From Pseudanabaena yagii GIHE-NHR1 (GTDB lineage Bacteria; Cyanobacteriota; Cyanobacteriia; Pseudanabaenales; Pseudanabaenaceae), in the NCBI RefSeq assembly GCF_012863495.1, contig NZ_JAAVJL010000001.1, positions 1,240,001 to 1,304,000 of the forward strand: a stretch of 64,000 nt of DNA. Reading direction: 5' to 3'. Below, in pieces: positions 17,912 through 25,526 of this stretch. The translations under genes and the position numbers were made by a program. Position 1 is the stretch's first letter. Every line of letters begins with the position of its first letter. The notes under the pieces were generated by a model. The model did not search any database and was not told the DNA's origin. It worked only from the letters and a program-made list of their open reading frames with translations.

Positions 17912-17950
17912 CCAGAAAAAAAGCCTTGCATAGCAAGGCTTTTTTTCTGG
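17912..17950 (+). terminator. Terminator of the DoxX gene
   Basis: CCAGAAAAAAAGCCTTGC / GCAAGGCTTTTTTTCTGG with ATA loop, 54 bp after the stop. Confidence 0.9.
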
Positions 17951-18084
17951 GATTTTATAGAGAATGACTAAGTAAACCCTCTCTCAAAGCCTGTTCTAAA
18001 TTATCCTAACTTTGCATTAATAATGTCTTAAGGAAGATGACAGTCCAGAGATTATTGATACTTTCTGATAATTTCTCAAACTAA

Positions 18085-18136
18085 GGAACCAAATTTTTTG
18101 TGGCGCGGCGAAGCCGCGCCACAAAAAATTTGGTTC
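18085..18136. repeat. Long perfect hairpin, GGCGCGGCGAAGCCGCGCC apex
   Basis: 24-bp arms (GAACCAAATTTTTTGTGGCG...) around a GAA loop. The flanks AAGGAAC...GTTCTTTATTAAAT are shared with the hairpin at 35011, and the following TTAAATTGCAGAACCCTAA is nearly repeated at 57224-57243. Confidence 0.9.
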
Positions 18137-18382
18137 TTTATTAAATTGCAGAACCCTAAATAGGCGATCGCAAATTATATATAAGCCAAATTTATTTTAA
18201 TTTATATAAAAACGTATCGGACAACACTTTTTTATTCAGCATCATAGTCGTGATGACAATGCTGTAGAAGTATCCTCTCAAGTCCGTCACTATCAACTCT
18301 GAACAATATTTCCAACAAAAAGTTATGCCCCAATTCTTGTTTTTAATTAGATAAATATCTGGACATAATTAAAACCAAGATC

Positions 18383-18423
18383 AAAAACCTGTAGCGTAAT
18401 CACAGCATAGGCTACAGGTTTTT
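18383..18423. repeat. Hairpin AAAAACCTGTAGC / GCTACAGGTTTTT
   Basis: 13-bp arms and a 15-nt loop with a T-run after the right arm, so it could be a terminator. The sequence after it (TTTAATTACACCCAGTTACTT) resembles that after the hairpin at 28415 (TTTAATTATGCCCAGCTACTT). Confidence 0.65.
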
Positions 18424-18673
18424 AGGCTTTATATTTAATTACACCCAGTTACTTACTCAAATCATCTTGCCTAAATAATCATAAATAATATTTTCAAGAA
18501 ATATTTTTAAGATCATTCAATAATTGAAGATGACTGCGCTAGAATATGTGCGGATGAGTATTTCTTGATCGCATGTTTGTTTTCAGTATTGACAGTCGTC
18601 TTCTGTTTCATCGTGGCAGGCTTCTTTCCGAAATCTCTATCTCTACACATCTCTGATTGTTGAAGCAAGTATT

Positions 18674-19000
18674 ATGTCTATTTATGTTGGTAATCTCTCT
18701 TACGAGGTTACAGAAGATGATTTAAAAGCCGTATTTGCAGAATATGGCAAAATCACCCGTGTCCATCTACCTATTGATCGTGAGTCAGGTCGTCCACGCG
18801 GTTTTGCTTTTGTGGAAATGACAGCAGAAACCGAAGAAGATGCAGCTATTGAAGCGCTTGATGAAGCAGAATGGATGGGGCGTTCACTCAAAGTGAACAA
18901 GGCTAAGCCTCGTGAAAGCTCTGACTCCTTTGGTGGTGGCAGAGGCGGATTTAAGGGCGGCGGTGGTCGTCCTTCTGGTGGCGGCGGTCGTCGTTACTAA
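18674..19000 (+). CDS. rbp: RNA-binding protein, RRM type with Gly-rich tail (cyanobacterial Rbp)
   Basis: 108 aa. One RNA-recognition motif (residues 2-80) with RNP2 IYVGNL (3-8) and RNP1 RGFAFVEM (42-49), including the aromatic residues that stack on RNA. It is followed by a GGGRGGFKGGGG-type Gly/Arg-rich tail. This is the short Rbp class of cyanobacteria, of which several members are cold-induced. The long AT-rich upstream region would suit a regulated leader, but no specific element was recognised. A strong terminator follows 3 bp after the stop. Confidence 0.92.
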   Translation: MSIYVGNLSYEVTEDDLKAVFAEYGKITRVHLPIDRESGRPRGFAFVEMTAETEEDAAIEALDEAEWMGRSLKVNKAKPRESSDSFGGGRGGFKGGGGRPSGGGGRRY

Positions 19001-19002
19001 TT

Positions 19003-19038
19003 AAAAAAAGAGGGGGTGCAAAGCCCCCCCTCTTTTTT
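19003..19038. terminator. Bidirectional terminator between rbp and the ferredoxin operon
   Basis: AAAAAAAGAGGGGGTGC... / ...CCCCCCTCTTTTTT: A run on one side and T run on the other, so it can stop both converging transcripts. Confidence 0.9.
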
Positions 19039-19435
19039 ATTGGTTAATGGAGCGTCTTAGGGCTGAGCCATCACCTATGATTCCTAGATTTCTGATAATT
19101 TGATTTTTTCTAGCTTCTTCTAGTTTGTTGAGGTCGTTGTAGCTAACCCACGCAATACAATCCACTGGGCAAGTATCGATCGCTTCCTGTACCAAATCTT
19201 CTTCATCGCCATCTTGGGCTATGACCCTAGCGCGTCCATAATCCTGTTCCAAAAAGAAAGTACCGCTGGCTGTATGGGCGCAATGTCCACAACCAATACA
19301 TACAGTTTCATCGACAAATACTGCATTTTGTCGCAACTCACCACCCAGTTCGGGTTCAAAGCCAGAGCGATCACTAATATCTGGCTCTAAACCCGTAGAT
19401 AATGGTTCTGCTGTATGAACGGGCAAATTATCCAT
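19037..19435 (-). CDS. 4Fe-4S ferredoxin of the Ycf35 cluster
   Basis: 132 aa. Iron-sulfur ligands in CIGCGHCAH (three Cys) and a distal CPVDC, a single-cluster arrangement. The N-terminal 40 residues before the domain are acidic and Pro-rich; the C-terminus is a charged helix (NDLNKLEEARKNQII). Its start overlaps the end of the ycf35-like gene by 8 bp, so the two are translationally linked. Likely a low-potential electron carrier; its partner is unknown. Confidence 0.9.
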   Translation of the reverse strand: MDNLPVHTAEPLSTGLEPDISDRSGFEPELGGELRQNAVFVDETVCIGCGHCAHTASGTFFLEQDYGRARVIAQDGDEEDLVQEAIDTCPVDCIAWVSYNDLNKLEEARKNQIIRNLGIIGDGSALRRSINQ

Positions 19436-19814
19436 TCCAACGCTGGAGAACTAAACGTACTGAGCCATCTTCACGTACTTGCTGCTCAGCGAGGGCAAAT
19501 CCTTGATTGCTCGATTCGCTCATCACTGTAGCGATCGCATAGCGCTGAGTGACCTTTTGCAAGAAACTTTCCACAGTCCAAGGCTGTTGCCAAAACTGCA
19601 TATCGGCGACTAGGGCATATTCAGAACCATTCCACTGAAAGCCAACATCATAACCATTGTCTTGGGCGATTACCACTTCAGCCTCGGTTGTTGCACCTTG
19701 ATGACCGCGCATGGGCGATGCTCCAGATTTCCAATTGACTCCTAAATCAGTTAGAGCCTTTTGAAGCGGTTCTAAACTACGGATTTGGGTTTTTACTTGG
19801 CTAAAATGTGACAT
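19428..19814 (-). CDS. ycf35: DUF1257 / Ycf35 family protein
   Basis: 128 aa. Starts MSHFSQVKTQIRSLEPLQKA, the typical Ycf35/DUF1257 opening, and continues with WKSGASPMRGHQG and DVGFQWNGSEYALVADMQFW. Conserved in cyanobacteria and in the plastid genomes of red algae; function unknown. Middle gene of an apparent minus-strand operon: DUF2997 (20142-19909), ycf35, ferredoxin (overlap 8 bp). The recurrent trio suggests one redox-linked process (inference). Confidence 0.88.
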   Translation of the reverse strand: MSHFSQVKTQIRSLEPLQKALTDLGVNWKSGASPMRGHQGATTEAEVVIAQDNGYDVGFQWNGSEYALVADMQFWQQPWTVESFLQKVTQRYAIATVMSESSNQGFALAEQQVREDGSVRLVLQRWNG

Positions 19815-19908
19815 AGGGTTTATCCTGACTTCGATCTAATGGGCAAATGGACGAGATTTTTAAATTTTTTTGTTTAATCTGGTGAAAACTTGGATTTTCA
19901 GGGCTTTA

Positions 19909-20142
19909 TTACCATTGACTAAATCTAGAAGCGTCCATATCTGACACCCGATCGAGTTGCGTAGCCGACTGAGATGTAAGTTGCTGCTGAGCAAAATTTT
20001 CGGAAGTTAACTCTCGATGAGCGACTATCCCTAGTTTTGCTTCGATCGCTGCTGTCACCTCAGCACAACTAGAACCGACAATGCCTGTCACACGCTCTTC
20101 GACCCGACCATCTGGGTAAATAATGAATTCCAGAGTTTCCAT
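19909..20142 (-). CDS. DUF2997 family protein
   Basis: 77 aa. Begins METLEFIIYPDGRVEERVTG with GSSC(A)EVTAAIEAKLG, the DUF2997 pattern. The first gene of the putative DUF2997-ycf35-ferredoxin operon, 94 bp upstream of ycf35. The conserved Cys in GSSC could bind metal or a cofactor, but function is not established. Confidence 0.85.
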   Translation of the reverse strand: METLEFIIYPDGRVEERVTGIVGSSCAEVTAAIEAKLGIVAHRELTSENFAQQQLTSQSATQLDRVSDMDASRFSQW

Positions 20143-20443
20143 GCTGGTTCTAGCTATTGAGTTACTAGACAGTTTGACGCAAAGTTTATAGAAACGTCAA
20201 GAAGTTAACTCTGCAAAATTAACAGGCTTTTCTGATGCTTGTAATAGAGCGATCGCAATGTTTAGCAAGGATTTTCAGGTTTTTATTAATTAATTAAATT
20301 TATTTTAAATTTTTTGAATTTGCCTAAACTATGACAAGACACTCCTTAAGGAATAGGGGAGAAATTGTCATGCTTCGCACTAAATGCTCTGATTGGTCAG
20401 GAAGCGCACCCCTTCGGGGGCACTTCCACGGTTGCTATATAGA
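20143..20443. other. Interval between DUF2997 and DUF29 genes
   Basis: About 300 bp. Contains the promoter region of the DUF2997 operon (AT-rich 20280-20330) and a hairpin GGAAGCGCACCCC-TTC-GGGGGCACTTCC at 20400-20427 that can serve as 3' hairpin of the DUF29 gene. No convincing gene. Confidence 0.5.
20400..20427. repeat. Hairpin with CCCCTTCGGGG apex
   Basis: Arms GGAAG...CCCC / GGGG...CTTCC around TTC, just downstream of the DUF29 gene on its strand; same apex logic as the other intergenic hairpins, with an imperfect stem. Confidence 0.6.
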
Positions 20444-20941
20444 TTATTCAAACGGAAATTGTAGATCGAGAATTTGGGCGATCGCATAGGGACATACTGA
20501 GGGTAAGTCATGCAGATCAAGGGGCGTTTCTTTTAAAACTAAGTTAATCCCTTGGCGAAATCCCTTTTGAACCGCTTCATCAAGGTAAGGCTTTAAGCTG
20601 GGATTCTCTTGCAAAATTTCTAAAATCTCATCCCGTTGTTCGCGAATAGTGGCTCGCCAACTTTTACTACGCAATTCTGGTTGATAGTCCCACTTTAATA
20701 AATGCCCAATTAAAATTCCTAAACGATTGCGGAGTTCCTGCTTTTGCAGCCTACCCAACGATAAAATCTCCTCTACCAAATTTTCAATATCTAGCCCCTG
20801 CCATTGCCCCAAACGTAATAATTCAGATTGCTCTTGTGTCCAAGCATAAAAATCTTGTTCATATTGATTAATAGATTGATTGCCAACGAGAGTATTAGAG
20901 CGATCGCCTTGCAAATTTTGCTTTAAGTCTGATTGCAGCAT
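20444..20941 (-). CDS. DUF29 family protein
   Basis: 165 aa. Contains YEQDFYAWTQEQSELLRLGQ, DIENLVEEILSLGR, RNRLGILIGHLLKWDYQPE and RSKSWRATIREQR, the consensus of the helical DUF29 family, which is much expanded in cyanobacteria. Soluble, no signal peptide. Function unknown. Single gene on the minus strand, with a CCCCTTCGGGG hairpin downstream. Confidence 0.9.
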   Translation of the reverse strand: MLQSDLKQNLQGDRSNTLVGNQSINQYEQDFYAWTQEQSELLRLGQWQGLDIENLVEEILSLGRLQKQELRNRLGILIGHLLKWDYQPELRSKSWRATIREQRDEILEILQENPSLKPYLDEAVQKGFRQGINLVLKETPLDLHDLPSVCPYAIAQILDLQFPFE

Positions 20942-20978
20942 TAAGATTACCTCATCTCTAATCAGCTACCTTGATCCC

Positions 20979-21078
20979 AAAACACAAAATGGCTACGCAT
21001 TTTGTGTTTTTAAAACCCTTACTGGGTTTATTTTTTAATTCACAAAAGTGTAGTCACACTTTTGTGAATTGGTATTAC
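20979..21078. repeat. Composite dispersed repeat, copy 1
   Basis: Order of parts: hairpin AAAACACAAAATG / CATTTTGTGTTTT, then AAAACCCTTACTGGGTTTA, then hairpin AATTCACAAAAGTGT / ACACTTTTGTGAATT and TTGGTAT. The same parts in the same order occur at 30818-30911. The second hairpin covers the 3' end of the membrane-protein gene 21040-21657. Confidence 0.8.
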
Positions 21079-21657
21079 TACTTTGCCATACCTCATATCT
21101 ATAGAGACTGCAACTTTGGATGTGTCTCGGCTTGCTTCAATCGGAAAAGTTGCGATATCACCTCGGAGAATTGGCTTCTCAAAAAAGCAAGGACAAGAGA
21201 GTAAGGTCGTCGTAACTGGCAAAATCCATACCCTACTCCTAATCTCAGTGGAATAATAATTGCACTCAGTCCGACTATCAGGGGGAAAACAAGTATTTTC
21301 GTAAATGTACAGAGTTGTGGGTAAGTCTTGAAATTGATACGTGGCGACATGATGGTAATCCAGATAGGCGATCGCTAAGTTGACCAACAAAAAAAATGGA
21401 ACGGCTAGAGTGAAAATTGCTAAAAATGGAAAAAAGATAAATGGGCGAAATAAGATAACTCTCTGGTTACGCGCAGTCTGCGATCGCCACCTGAACGCAA
21501 ACCAGATAGTCACGATCAAAAATACTAATATGGCGATCGGTTTGAACATCTCCCATGTGGGGATCATCTGCACAAAGCTAATACCAACGAGCACAGGCAG
21601 GCTAGCTAAAATAATTAGCTGCTTAAAATATTGAGAACTTGTAAATCCTTGTTTCAA
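21040..21657 (-). CDS. Hypothetical membrane protein
   Basis: 205 aa from a TTG start at 21657; no better ATG exists before the first membrane helix. Three hydrophobic segments in the first half (LIILASLPVLVGISFVQM, PIAILVFLIVTIWFAF, FFPFLAIFTLAVPFFLLVNL), then a hydrophilic domain with several Cys (ENTCFPPDSRTECNYY, SCPCFFEKP). Its final codons are formed by a dispersed repeat hairpin (21037-21070), so the original C-terminus may have been altered by the repeat. No family recognised. Confidence 0.6.
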   Translation of the reverse strand: MKQGFTSSQYFKQLIILASLPVLVGISFVQMIPTWEMFKPIAILVFLIVTIWFAFRWRSQTARNQRVILFRPFIFFPFLAIFTLAVPFFLLVNLAIAYLDYHHVATYQFQDLPTTLYIYENTCFPPDSRTECNYYSTEIRSRVWILPVTTTLLSCPCFFEKPILRGDIATFPIEASRDTSKVAVSIDMRYGKVVIPIHKSVTTLL

Positions 21658-21680
21658 TGTACGTTATGGCTCTGCAATTT

Positions 21681-21743
21681 AATAAGGAAGCAGATTTTTG
21701 ATGGTGCGGCGAAGCCACACTATCAAAAATCTGCTTCCTTATT
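21681..21743. repeat. Long hairpin upstream of the membrane-protein gene
   Basis: About 27-bp arms (AATAAGGAAGCAGATTTTTG...) around CGGCGAAGCC; two G.T pairs in the stem. Same GCGAAGC-type apex as other members. Confidence 0.88.
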
Positions 21744-21767
21744 TTACGTCTGTAGTAATGGTGAAAT

Positions 21768-21800
21768 AAAAAAGGCACTTGCTAAGCAAGTGCCTTTTTT
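21768..21800 (-). terminator. Terminator of ssrA
   Basis: AAAAAAGGCACTTGC / GCAAGTGCCTTTTTT with TAA loop, 11 bp beyond the tmRNA 3' end on the minus strand. Confidence 0.9.
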
Positions 21801-21810
21801 ATTAGGTTAA

Positions 21811-22199
21811 TGGAATCGGGCAGAGTCGAACTGCCGTCCGCACTAGCGCCTAACCTCCCAGTCATTCACAGGTTTATCCAATCTAATCCTCTTGGAGGGA
21901 ACTGCTATTTATCTCTAGCAATGGGAGATGCACTGATAAAGTCTTAAGCGAAAAGCCTACCAGAGAAAGCTATTCACAGCATCCGTTGATTGGTTGAGTG
22001 AGGCATTTAACGGAGTCATACACCACTCCTCGAAACCGAAAAGTTTGGTTCTTAGGCTGCTACTGGAGCTGCTTTACGAGAGAAAGATACAATGTTGTTC
22101 GCATGTACTTGTTTGAGCCATTGATTTACGAGAGATAGCCCGCTCTCGACCTGCATCAAGGGATAGCTTCTACTAACACGTCGAAACCCTTACGATCCC
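21811..22199 (-). ncRNA. ssrA: tmRNA (transfer-messenger RNA)
   Basis: 389 nt. Acceptor stem 5' GGGATCG (22199-22193) pairs with 3' CGATTCC next to the discriminator A (21811); CCA is not encoded in full. The T-arm GGTTCGACTCTGCCCG is at the 3' end and the conserved GTTTCGACGTG lies near the 5' end. The tag reading frame is 22102-22052: ANNIVSFSRKAAPVAA followed by TAA, a typical cyanobacterial tag. Rescues stalled ribosomes by trans-translation, acting with SmpB. Followed by its own terminator. Confidence 0.96.
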
Positions 22200-22265
22200 T
22201 TATGCTCTAAATATAACATATAAATATTAAGCATGAGCTACAGTGCTGTGCAATGACTTGAAACC

Positions 22266-22315
22266 CAGCAACATTTTTAAAAGCGCGGCTTCGCCACGCT
22301 TTTAAAAATGTTGCT
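22266..22315. repeat. Long hairpin, CGGCTTCGCCA apex
   Basis: 20-bp perfect arms CAGCAACATTTTTAAAAGCG and complement, apex containing GGCTTCGCC, between ssrA and the ParB-like gene. Confidence 0.9.
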
Positions 22316-22399
22316 GTAATACTGATCGCCAAACCAACCTACGGTTAAATTCCACCAACTTAATTGACGCTCCTAAATTATTAAGGCAAGGGTAAAAAA

Positions 22400-23311
22400 G
22401 TGACTATTGCAGGCACAGAAACTGAATATATATCTTCCAAGGAACTCAAAGAGTTGCATGGTTTTACCGATCCCACAATCAAGAAATTCTTGGGTGAATG
22501 TGATAAGACCGAGAAAAACACTAAAAGTAAAAGTGCGCCACTTAAGCTCTACAGTCTGGAAAGAGTTAACAAGGTATTGAGCGATCCCTCATTCGTTGAA
22601 TGGCAAAACAAGAAACAATCATCAACTTCTAAACGCAAACAGGCTAATGTCAACATAGAAGCATCCCCAAATGTTGCGGGAGTTCCAAAATTTAACGCGA
22701 TTGCGTCTGAAGCTATTCCGCAAACTGATGCCTTTGATTTTGATCAGGAATTATTGCCATTAAAAACAGCAGATTGGACTGATTTTCAATGGCAACATTT
22801 TAGAGAGGAAGATGAGGGGAAATTCTCAGAAGAACACAAACTACATGCAGTGACGACAGTACACAAAATGTTGGTTTCTGCCTATTGGTTTACCCCAAAA
22901 GATTTTTTTAATGCTTTTAGTCAGTATGGTAATTGTGACGAATACAAGTCAGATTTAGTAAGTGACTACAAATCGAGTATCTTGGCTCATGGCTGGATGG
23001 GTATCCCCCTTGTTAGTCTGATGATTCGCGATCGCCAAAATCCTAGCAAAATCCGTCTAGATTCTGGGCATCACCGATGGATTGCACTCAAAGAGTTATC
23101 AGAATTAGGGCAACTTCCTAGCGATTTTAAAATTCCAGTCTTTGATTTAAAGGGATTGCGCCCCATCGTTAGGGATCAATACAATTCAAATTTAGATTTT
23201 GCTCTGCGCTATGCAGTTACTGGTGGCAGATTGGGGCATGACTTTGCTCTACGAGTCATCGCGAAAAATTGGTTTACTAGACTTTGTACTGGAGTTGATT
23301 GCTCCTATTGA
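22400..23311 (+). CDS. ParB/Srx-like fold protein with N-terminal HTH-like segment (hypothetical)
   Basis: 303 aa from GTG 22400, preceded by an AAGGG ribosome-binding site. Residues 10-70 (YISSKELKELHGFTDPTIKK ... LERVNKVLSDPSFVEW) look like a DNA-binding helix-turn-helix such as those of MerR/excisionase proteins. A Ser/Lys-rich linker follows. Residues 205-255 (HGWMGIPLVSLMIRD ... IRLDSGHHRWIALKEL) resemble the ParB N-terminal nuclease/CTPase-fold motif (here DSGHHRW). It may be truncated at the C-terminus, since it ends abruptly in front of a hairpin and a MITE-like repeat. Function unknown; DNA-associated role is inference. Confidence 0.55.
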   Translation: MTIAGTETEYISSKELKELHGFTDPTIKKFLGECDKTEKNTKSKSAPLKLYSLERVNKVLSDPSFVEWQNKKQSSTSKRKQANVNIEASPNVAGVPKFNAIASEAIPQTDAFDFDQELLPLKTADWTDFQWQHFREEDEGKFSEEHKLHAVTTVHKMLVSAYWFTPKDFFNAFSQYGNCDEYKSDLVSDYKSSILAHGWMGIPLVSLMIRDRQNPSKIRLDSGHHRWIALKELSELGQLPSDFKIPVFDLKGLRPIVRDQYNSNLDFALRYAVTGGRLGHDFALRVIAKNWFTRLCTGVDCSY

Positions 23312-23342
23312 TTTGAAAGCAAAGCGAAGCTGCGCTTTCAAA
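23312..23342. repeat. Hairpin GCGAAGC apex after the ParB-like gene
   Basis: TTTGAAAGC ... GCTTTCAAA arms around AAGCGAAGCT, starting at the stop codon of the preceding gene. Confidence 0.75.
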
Positions 23343-23350
23343 AAGAGGCT

Positions 23351-23467
23351 TAGGGACTTGCGGATAAAAAATGACCCACCAAAGTTATCTAGCTTCGACT
23401 TCTCTCAGCTAACGTTGGCTGAGCGGAGTCGAAGCCACAGGTACTTTAATTAATAGCAAGTCCCTTA
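23351..23467 (+). mobile_element. MITE-like element, copy 1
   Basis: About 117 bp flanked by TA. Terminal inverted repeats GGGACTTGC / GCAAGTCCC; an internal hairpin GCTTCGACT...GAGTCGAAGC; no coding capacity. Copy 2 lies at 60584-60701 in opposite orientation, and the internal hairpin alone at 59060-59110. Confidence 0.75.
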
Positions 23468-23536
23468 ATACAAAAGACAACTATTTGTATTAAATGATAC
23501 AATTGTGTATATACTCGTGGGAGTTTGGAGGTATGT

Positions 23537-24052
23537 ATGAAACCTCTTGTATCCTCTGGTCTAATCCTACTGACAGCGATCGCAGCTAGCCTCATCGTAA
23601 GTGAACCAACCGCAGCACAATCTTGTAACTACTACGTTGGTAGAGCCGTGGATGGGCAAGCGATTAATATTGATACTTGTTCAATTTCGAGAGCTAGTTA
23701 TCGCAGTGTGAACTTTGTCTATTACTTAGGCAGCGATCGCGTTGAAAGCCAAGCAAATTGTCAAGACCTAGTATGGACTACCTTTCCTGAACGTATTGTC
23801 CATCGTCCTCAATCTGCAGCAACCGAAAAAATGCTGGACTATGTTTGTAATTTCGATTCGCAGACATCACGTACAGGTACAGCCTTTGTCTTTGATCCTC
23901 CATCAAATGTGAGAGTATCGCCTAACGGTAATCTCCTATGTGTGGTGAAATCACCTCAAACCATTGACCTTTATGGAAGAAACGGAGAATGGTACTACAC
24001 CGATGTATGTGGCTCAATGGGAGTGATTCATTCTAGTCAGTTACGATTTTAG
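23537..24052 (+). CDS. Secreted protein with SH3b-like C-terminal domain
   Basis: 171 aa from ATG 23537, with a GGAGG ribosome-binding site 6 nt upstream. Clear Sec signal peptide (hydrophobic SSGLILLTAIAASLIVS, cleavage near AAQS). Mature part is Cys-containing; the last about 45 residues (SNVRVSPNGNLLCVV ... LYGRNGEWYYTDVCG) match the bacterial SH3 pattern, which often binds peptidoglycan or metals. Convergent with the NlpC/P60 hydrolase gene 27 bp away, which also has an SH3b domain. Role in the cell envelope is inferred. Confidence 0.7.
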   Translation: MKPLVSSGLILLTAIAASLIVSEPTAAQSCNYYVGRAVDGQAINIDTCSISRASYRSVNFVYYLGSDRVESQANCQDLVWTTFPERIVHRPQSAATEKMLDYVCNFDSQTSRTGTAFVFDPPSNVRVSPNGNLLCVVKSPQTIDLYGRNGEWYYTDVCGSMGVIHSSQLRF

Positions 24053-24078
24053 GTAGCTGTGCATAATTATCCCGAACA

Positions 24079-24750
24079 TTATCCCGAACTTTCGTTTTTA
24101 TAGCTTTTGGTAATTCTTGCAGCAACACGTAATTGGCTGGCATACCATTGTGAAACCTGATCTGAGCCTGAGATTTCACTGATAGCAATACCATTATGTC
24201 CATGGTCTTTGCCAGAGCTATGGATATAGGCGCGATCGCCAATATATATACCCACATGAGTCGCCTTAGCAGGTGTGCCAAAGAAAATCAGATCGCCGAT
24301 TTGCAACTCATCTAGAGAGACGGGTTCACCAAAGGCTTCCTGTTGATAGGCATCGCGGGGAATCAAAATACCAACTGAAGCAAAGGCGGCTTGCATTAGT
24401 CCAGAACAATCATAATTTGGCGCAACTGTCCCACCCCAGAGATATTCATTTGGTGTTGCCATTGCTTGTTGAATAAAAGCAATGACTTGCGGCAAGCGAT
24501 CGCCTATTTCGGCAGCACTTAATGCTGGTGGTAAATTATCGATGAAACTTTGGTGATCGCTTGACTCTAATTTTTGGAAATCTTGGCGATCAAGCAACCC
24601 CTCATAGTCATCTTCGAGTAGCTGGATTTTTAGAAAATTTGGCTCAGCCTCTAATACTTGTAAATATCTACCCTTTGCCATCTGTGTTGCAAGGCGATCG
24701 AGCATTGGGGAATCGTAAATATTAATGTCAGTTAAACTGCGGTAAATCAT
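24079..24750 (-). CDS. NlpC/P60 family cysteine endopeptidase with N-terminal SH3b domain
   Basis: 223 aa. SH3b domain about residues 1-70; the NlpC/P60 catalytic domain about 85-215 with nucleophile Cys115 in YDCSGL and His165 (THVGIYIG) and His177 (YIHSSG). This is the architecture of the cyanobacterial gamma-D-glutamyl-diaminopimelate endopeptidases of known structure (Anabaena/Nostoc), which recycle peptidoglycan peptides by cutting between D-Glu and diaminopimelate (family knowledge). No signal peptide is seen, as in those enzymes, suggesting a cytoplasmic recycling role. Confidence 0.92.
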   Translation of the reverse strand: MIYRSLTDINIYDSPMLDRLATQMAKGRYLQVLEAEPNFLKIQLLEDDYEGLLDRQDFQKLESSDHQSFIDNLPPALSAAEIGDRLPQVIAFIQQAMATPNEYLWGGTVAPNYDCSGLMQAAFASVGILIPRDAYQQEAFGEPVSLDELQIGDLIFFGTPAKATHVGIYIGDRAYIHSSGKDHGHNGIAISEISGSDQVSQWYASQLRVAARITKSYKNESSG

Positions 24751-24888
24751 AAAGCCTACTTTCCAGCACGAGATGCCAAGATCTCCCTCTGAAATTATTT
24801 AGTACGAACTACGGGTTGCATTATCATACTTTGCTGCTAGTATGTGTGCATCAAAAATGAAAACCTATAAAGTGAGCTAGCAATAGCC

Positions 24889-25515
24889 GTGACCGTGCAG
24901 CTTCCCCCCCTTCCCGAAATTCATCACCCTAAGATTCAGGCGCTTTTCCAGAAAAGCGATCGCGAACTCGTGACACTATTTCAAAGGCATCCTGAAGAGG
25001 GTCAATATTTTGCAGCGATTTTTTGTCGCTATGGACAAGTGCTGTATACCTTGATTGGCACGGCAACGCGATCGCCCGTGCAATCAGACTATTTATTTGT
25101 CAAAACTTGGGAATATATCTACCACGAAATGCGAGTGCTAGACCTGCGGGTGACAACGCCGCGTCTATCCTTGCAAAGTTGGCTAATCAATATTGCCGCG
25201 ATGATGATTAATCGTGCCGAAGTACCTCCCGTTGAAGAAATTCAATATTCCCTCAAGGATACCCCCCCTGTATTTTGGTGCTACCTTAATCAAGCCCTAA
25301 ATCAAATGGCAGGCAACCTGCGTCTGGTACTATTGTTATCTCAAACTTTTCAATGGAGCCATACACGCATCGCCGCCTACTTACATGCTGAGGGCGAAAG
25401 CATTTCTGCTAGCGATGTAAAACAACTTCTATTCAGAGCCTATCAAGCCCTAGAAGATGCTCTGCCCGAAGATATCCGAGACATTTACCTAGCTCAACCC
25501 GCCGTTACTGCCTGA
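24889..25515 (+). CDS. ECF-like sigma-70 factor (region 2 / region 4 protein)
   Basis: 208 aa from GTG 24889. Residues 20-85 (RELVTLFQRHPEEGQYFAAI ... SDYLFVKTWEYIYHEM) fit sigma region 2, with the FxxIxxRYGxxLY pattern. Residues 135-195 (LNQALNQMAGNLRLVLLLSQ ... ASDVKQLLFRAYQALEDALP) fit region 4. Region 3 is absent, as in ECF sigma factors. Divergence from consensus is strong, so DNA-binding competence is not certain. The SPOR-domain membrane protein starts 12 bp after its stop, so the two form an operon. Confidence 0.7.
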   Translation: MTVQLPPLPEIHHPKIQALFQKSDRELVTLFQRHPEEGQYFAAIFCRYGQVLYTLIGTATRSPVQSDYLFVKTWEYIYHEMRVLDLRVTTPRLSLQSWLINIAAMMINRAEVPPVEEIQYSLKDTPPVFWCYLNQALNQMAGNLRLVLLLSQTFQWSHTRIAAYLHAEGESISASDVKQLLFRAYQALEDALPEDIRDIYLAQPAVTA

Positions 25516-25526
25516 GGTAAAGAATT

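Larger units (their letters stand above)
17951..18673. other. 723-bp gene-free interval before the RNA-binding protein gene
   Basis: No ORF of coding character on either strand. It holds two hairpins (18085-18136 and 18383-18423) and an AT-rich stretch at about 18170-18240. The last 130 bp directly before rbp would be its promoter and 5' leader. Room exists for an unrecognised small RNA around 18240-18423, ending at the second hairpin. Confidence 0.5.

Noticed and set aside
20370-20489. Plus-strand 39-codon ORF starting MLRTKCSDWSGSAPL, with GGGGAG upstream
   Set aside because: It runs through the CCCCTTCGGGG hairpin and then antisense into the DUF29 gene; composition is not protein-like, so chance is more likely.
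21811-23311. Integrated genomic island at the ssrA 3' end
   Set aside because: No integrase gene and no recognisable direct repeat of the tmRNA 3' end downstream; only a single odd gene follows on the other side of the tmRNA.
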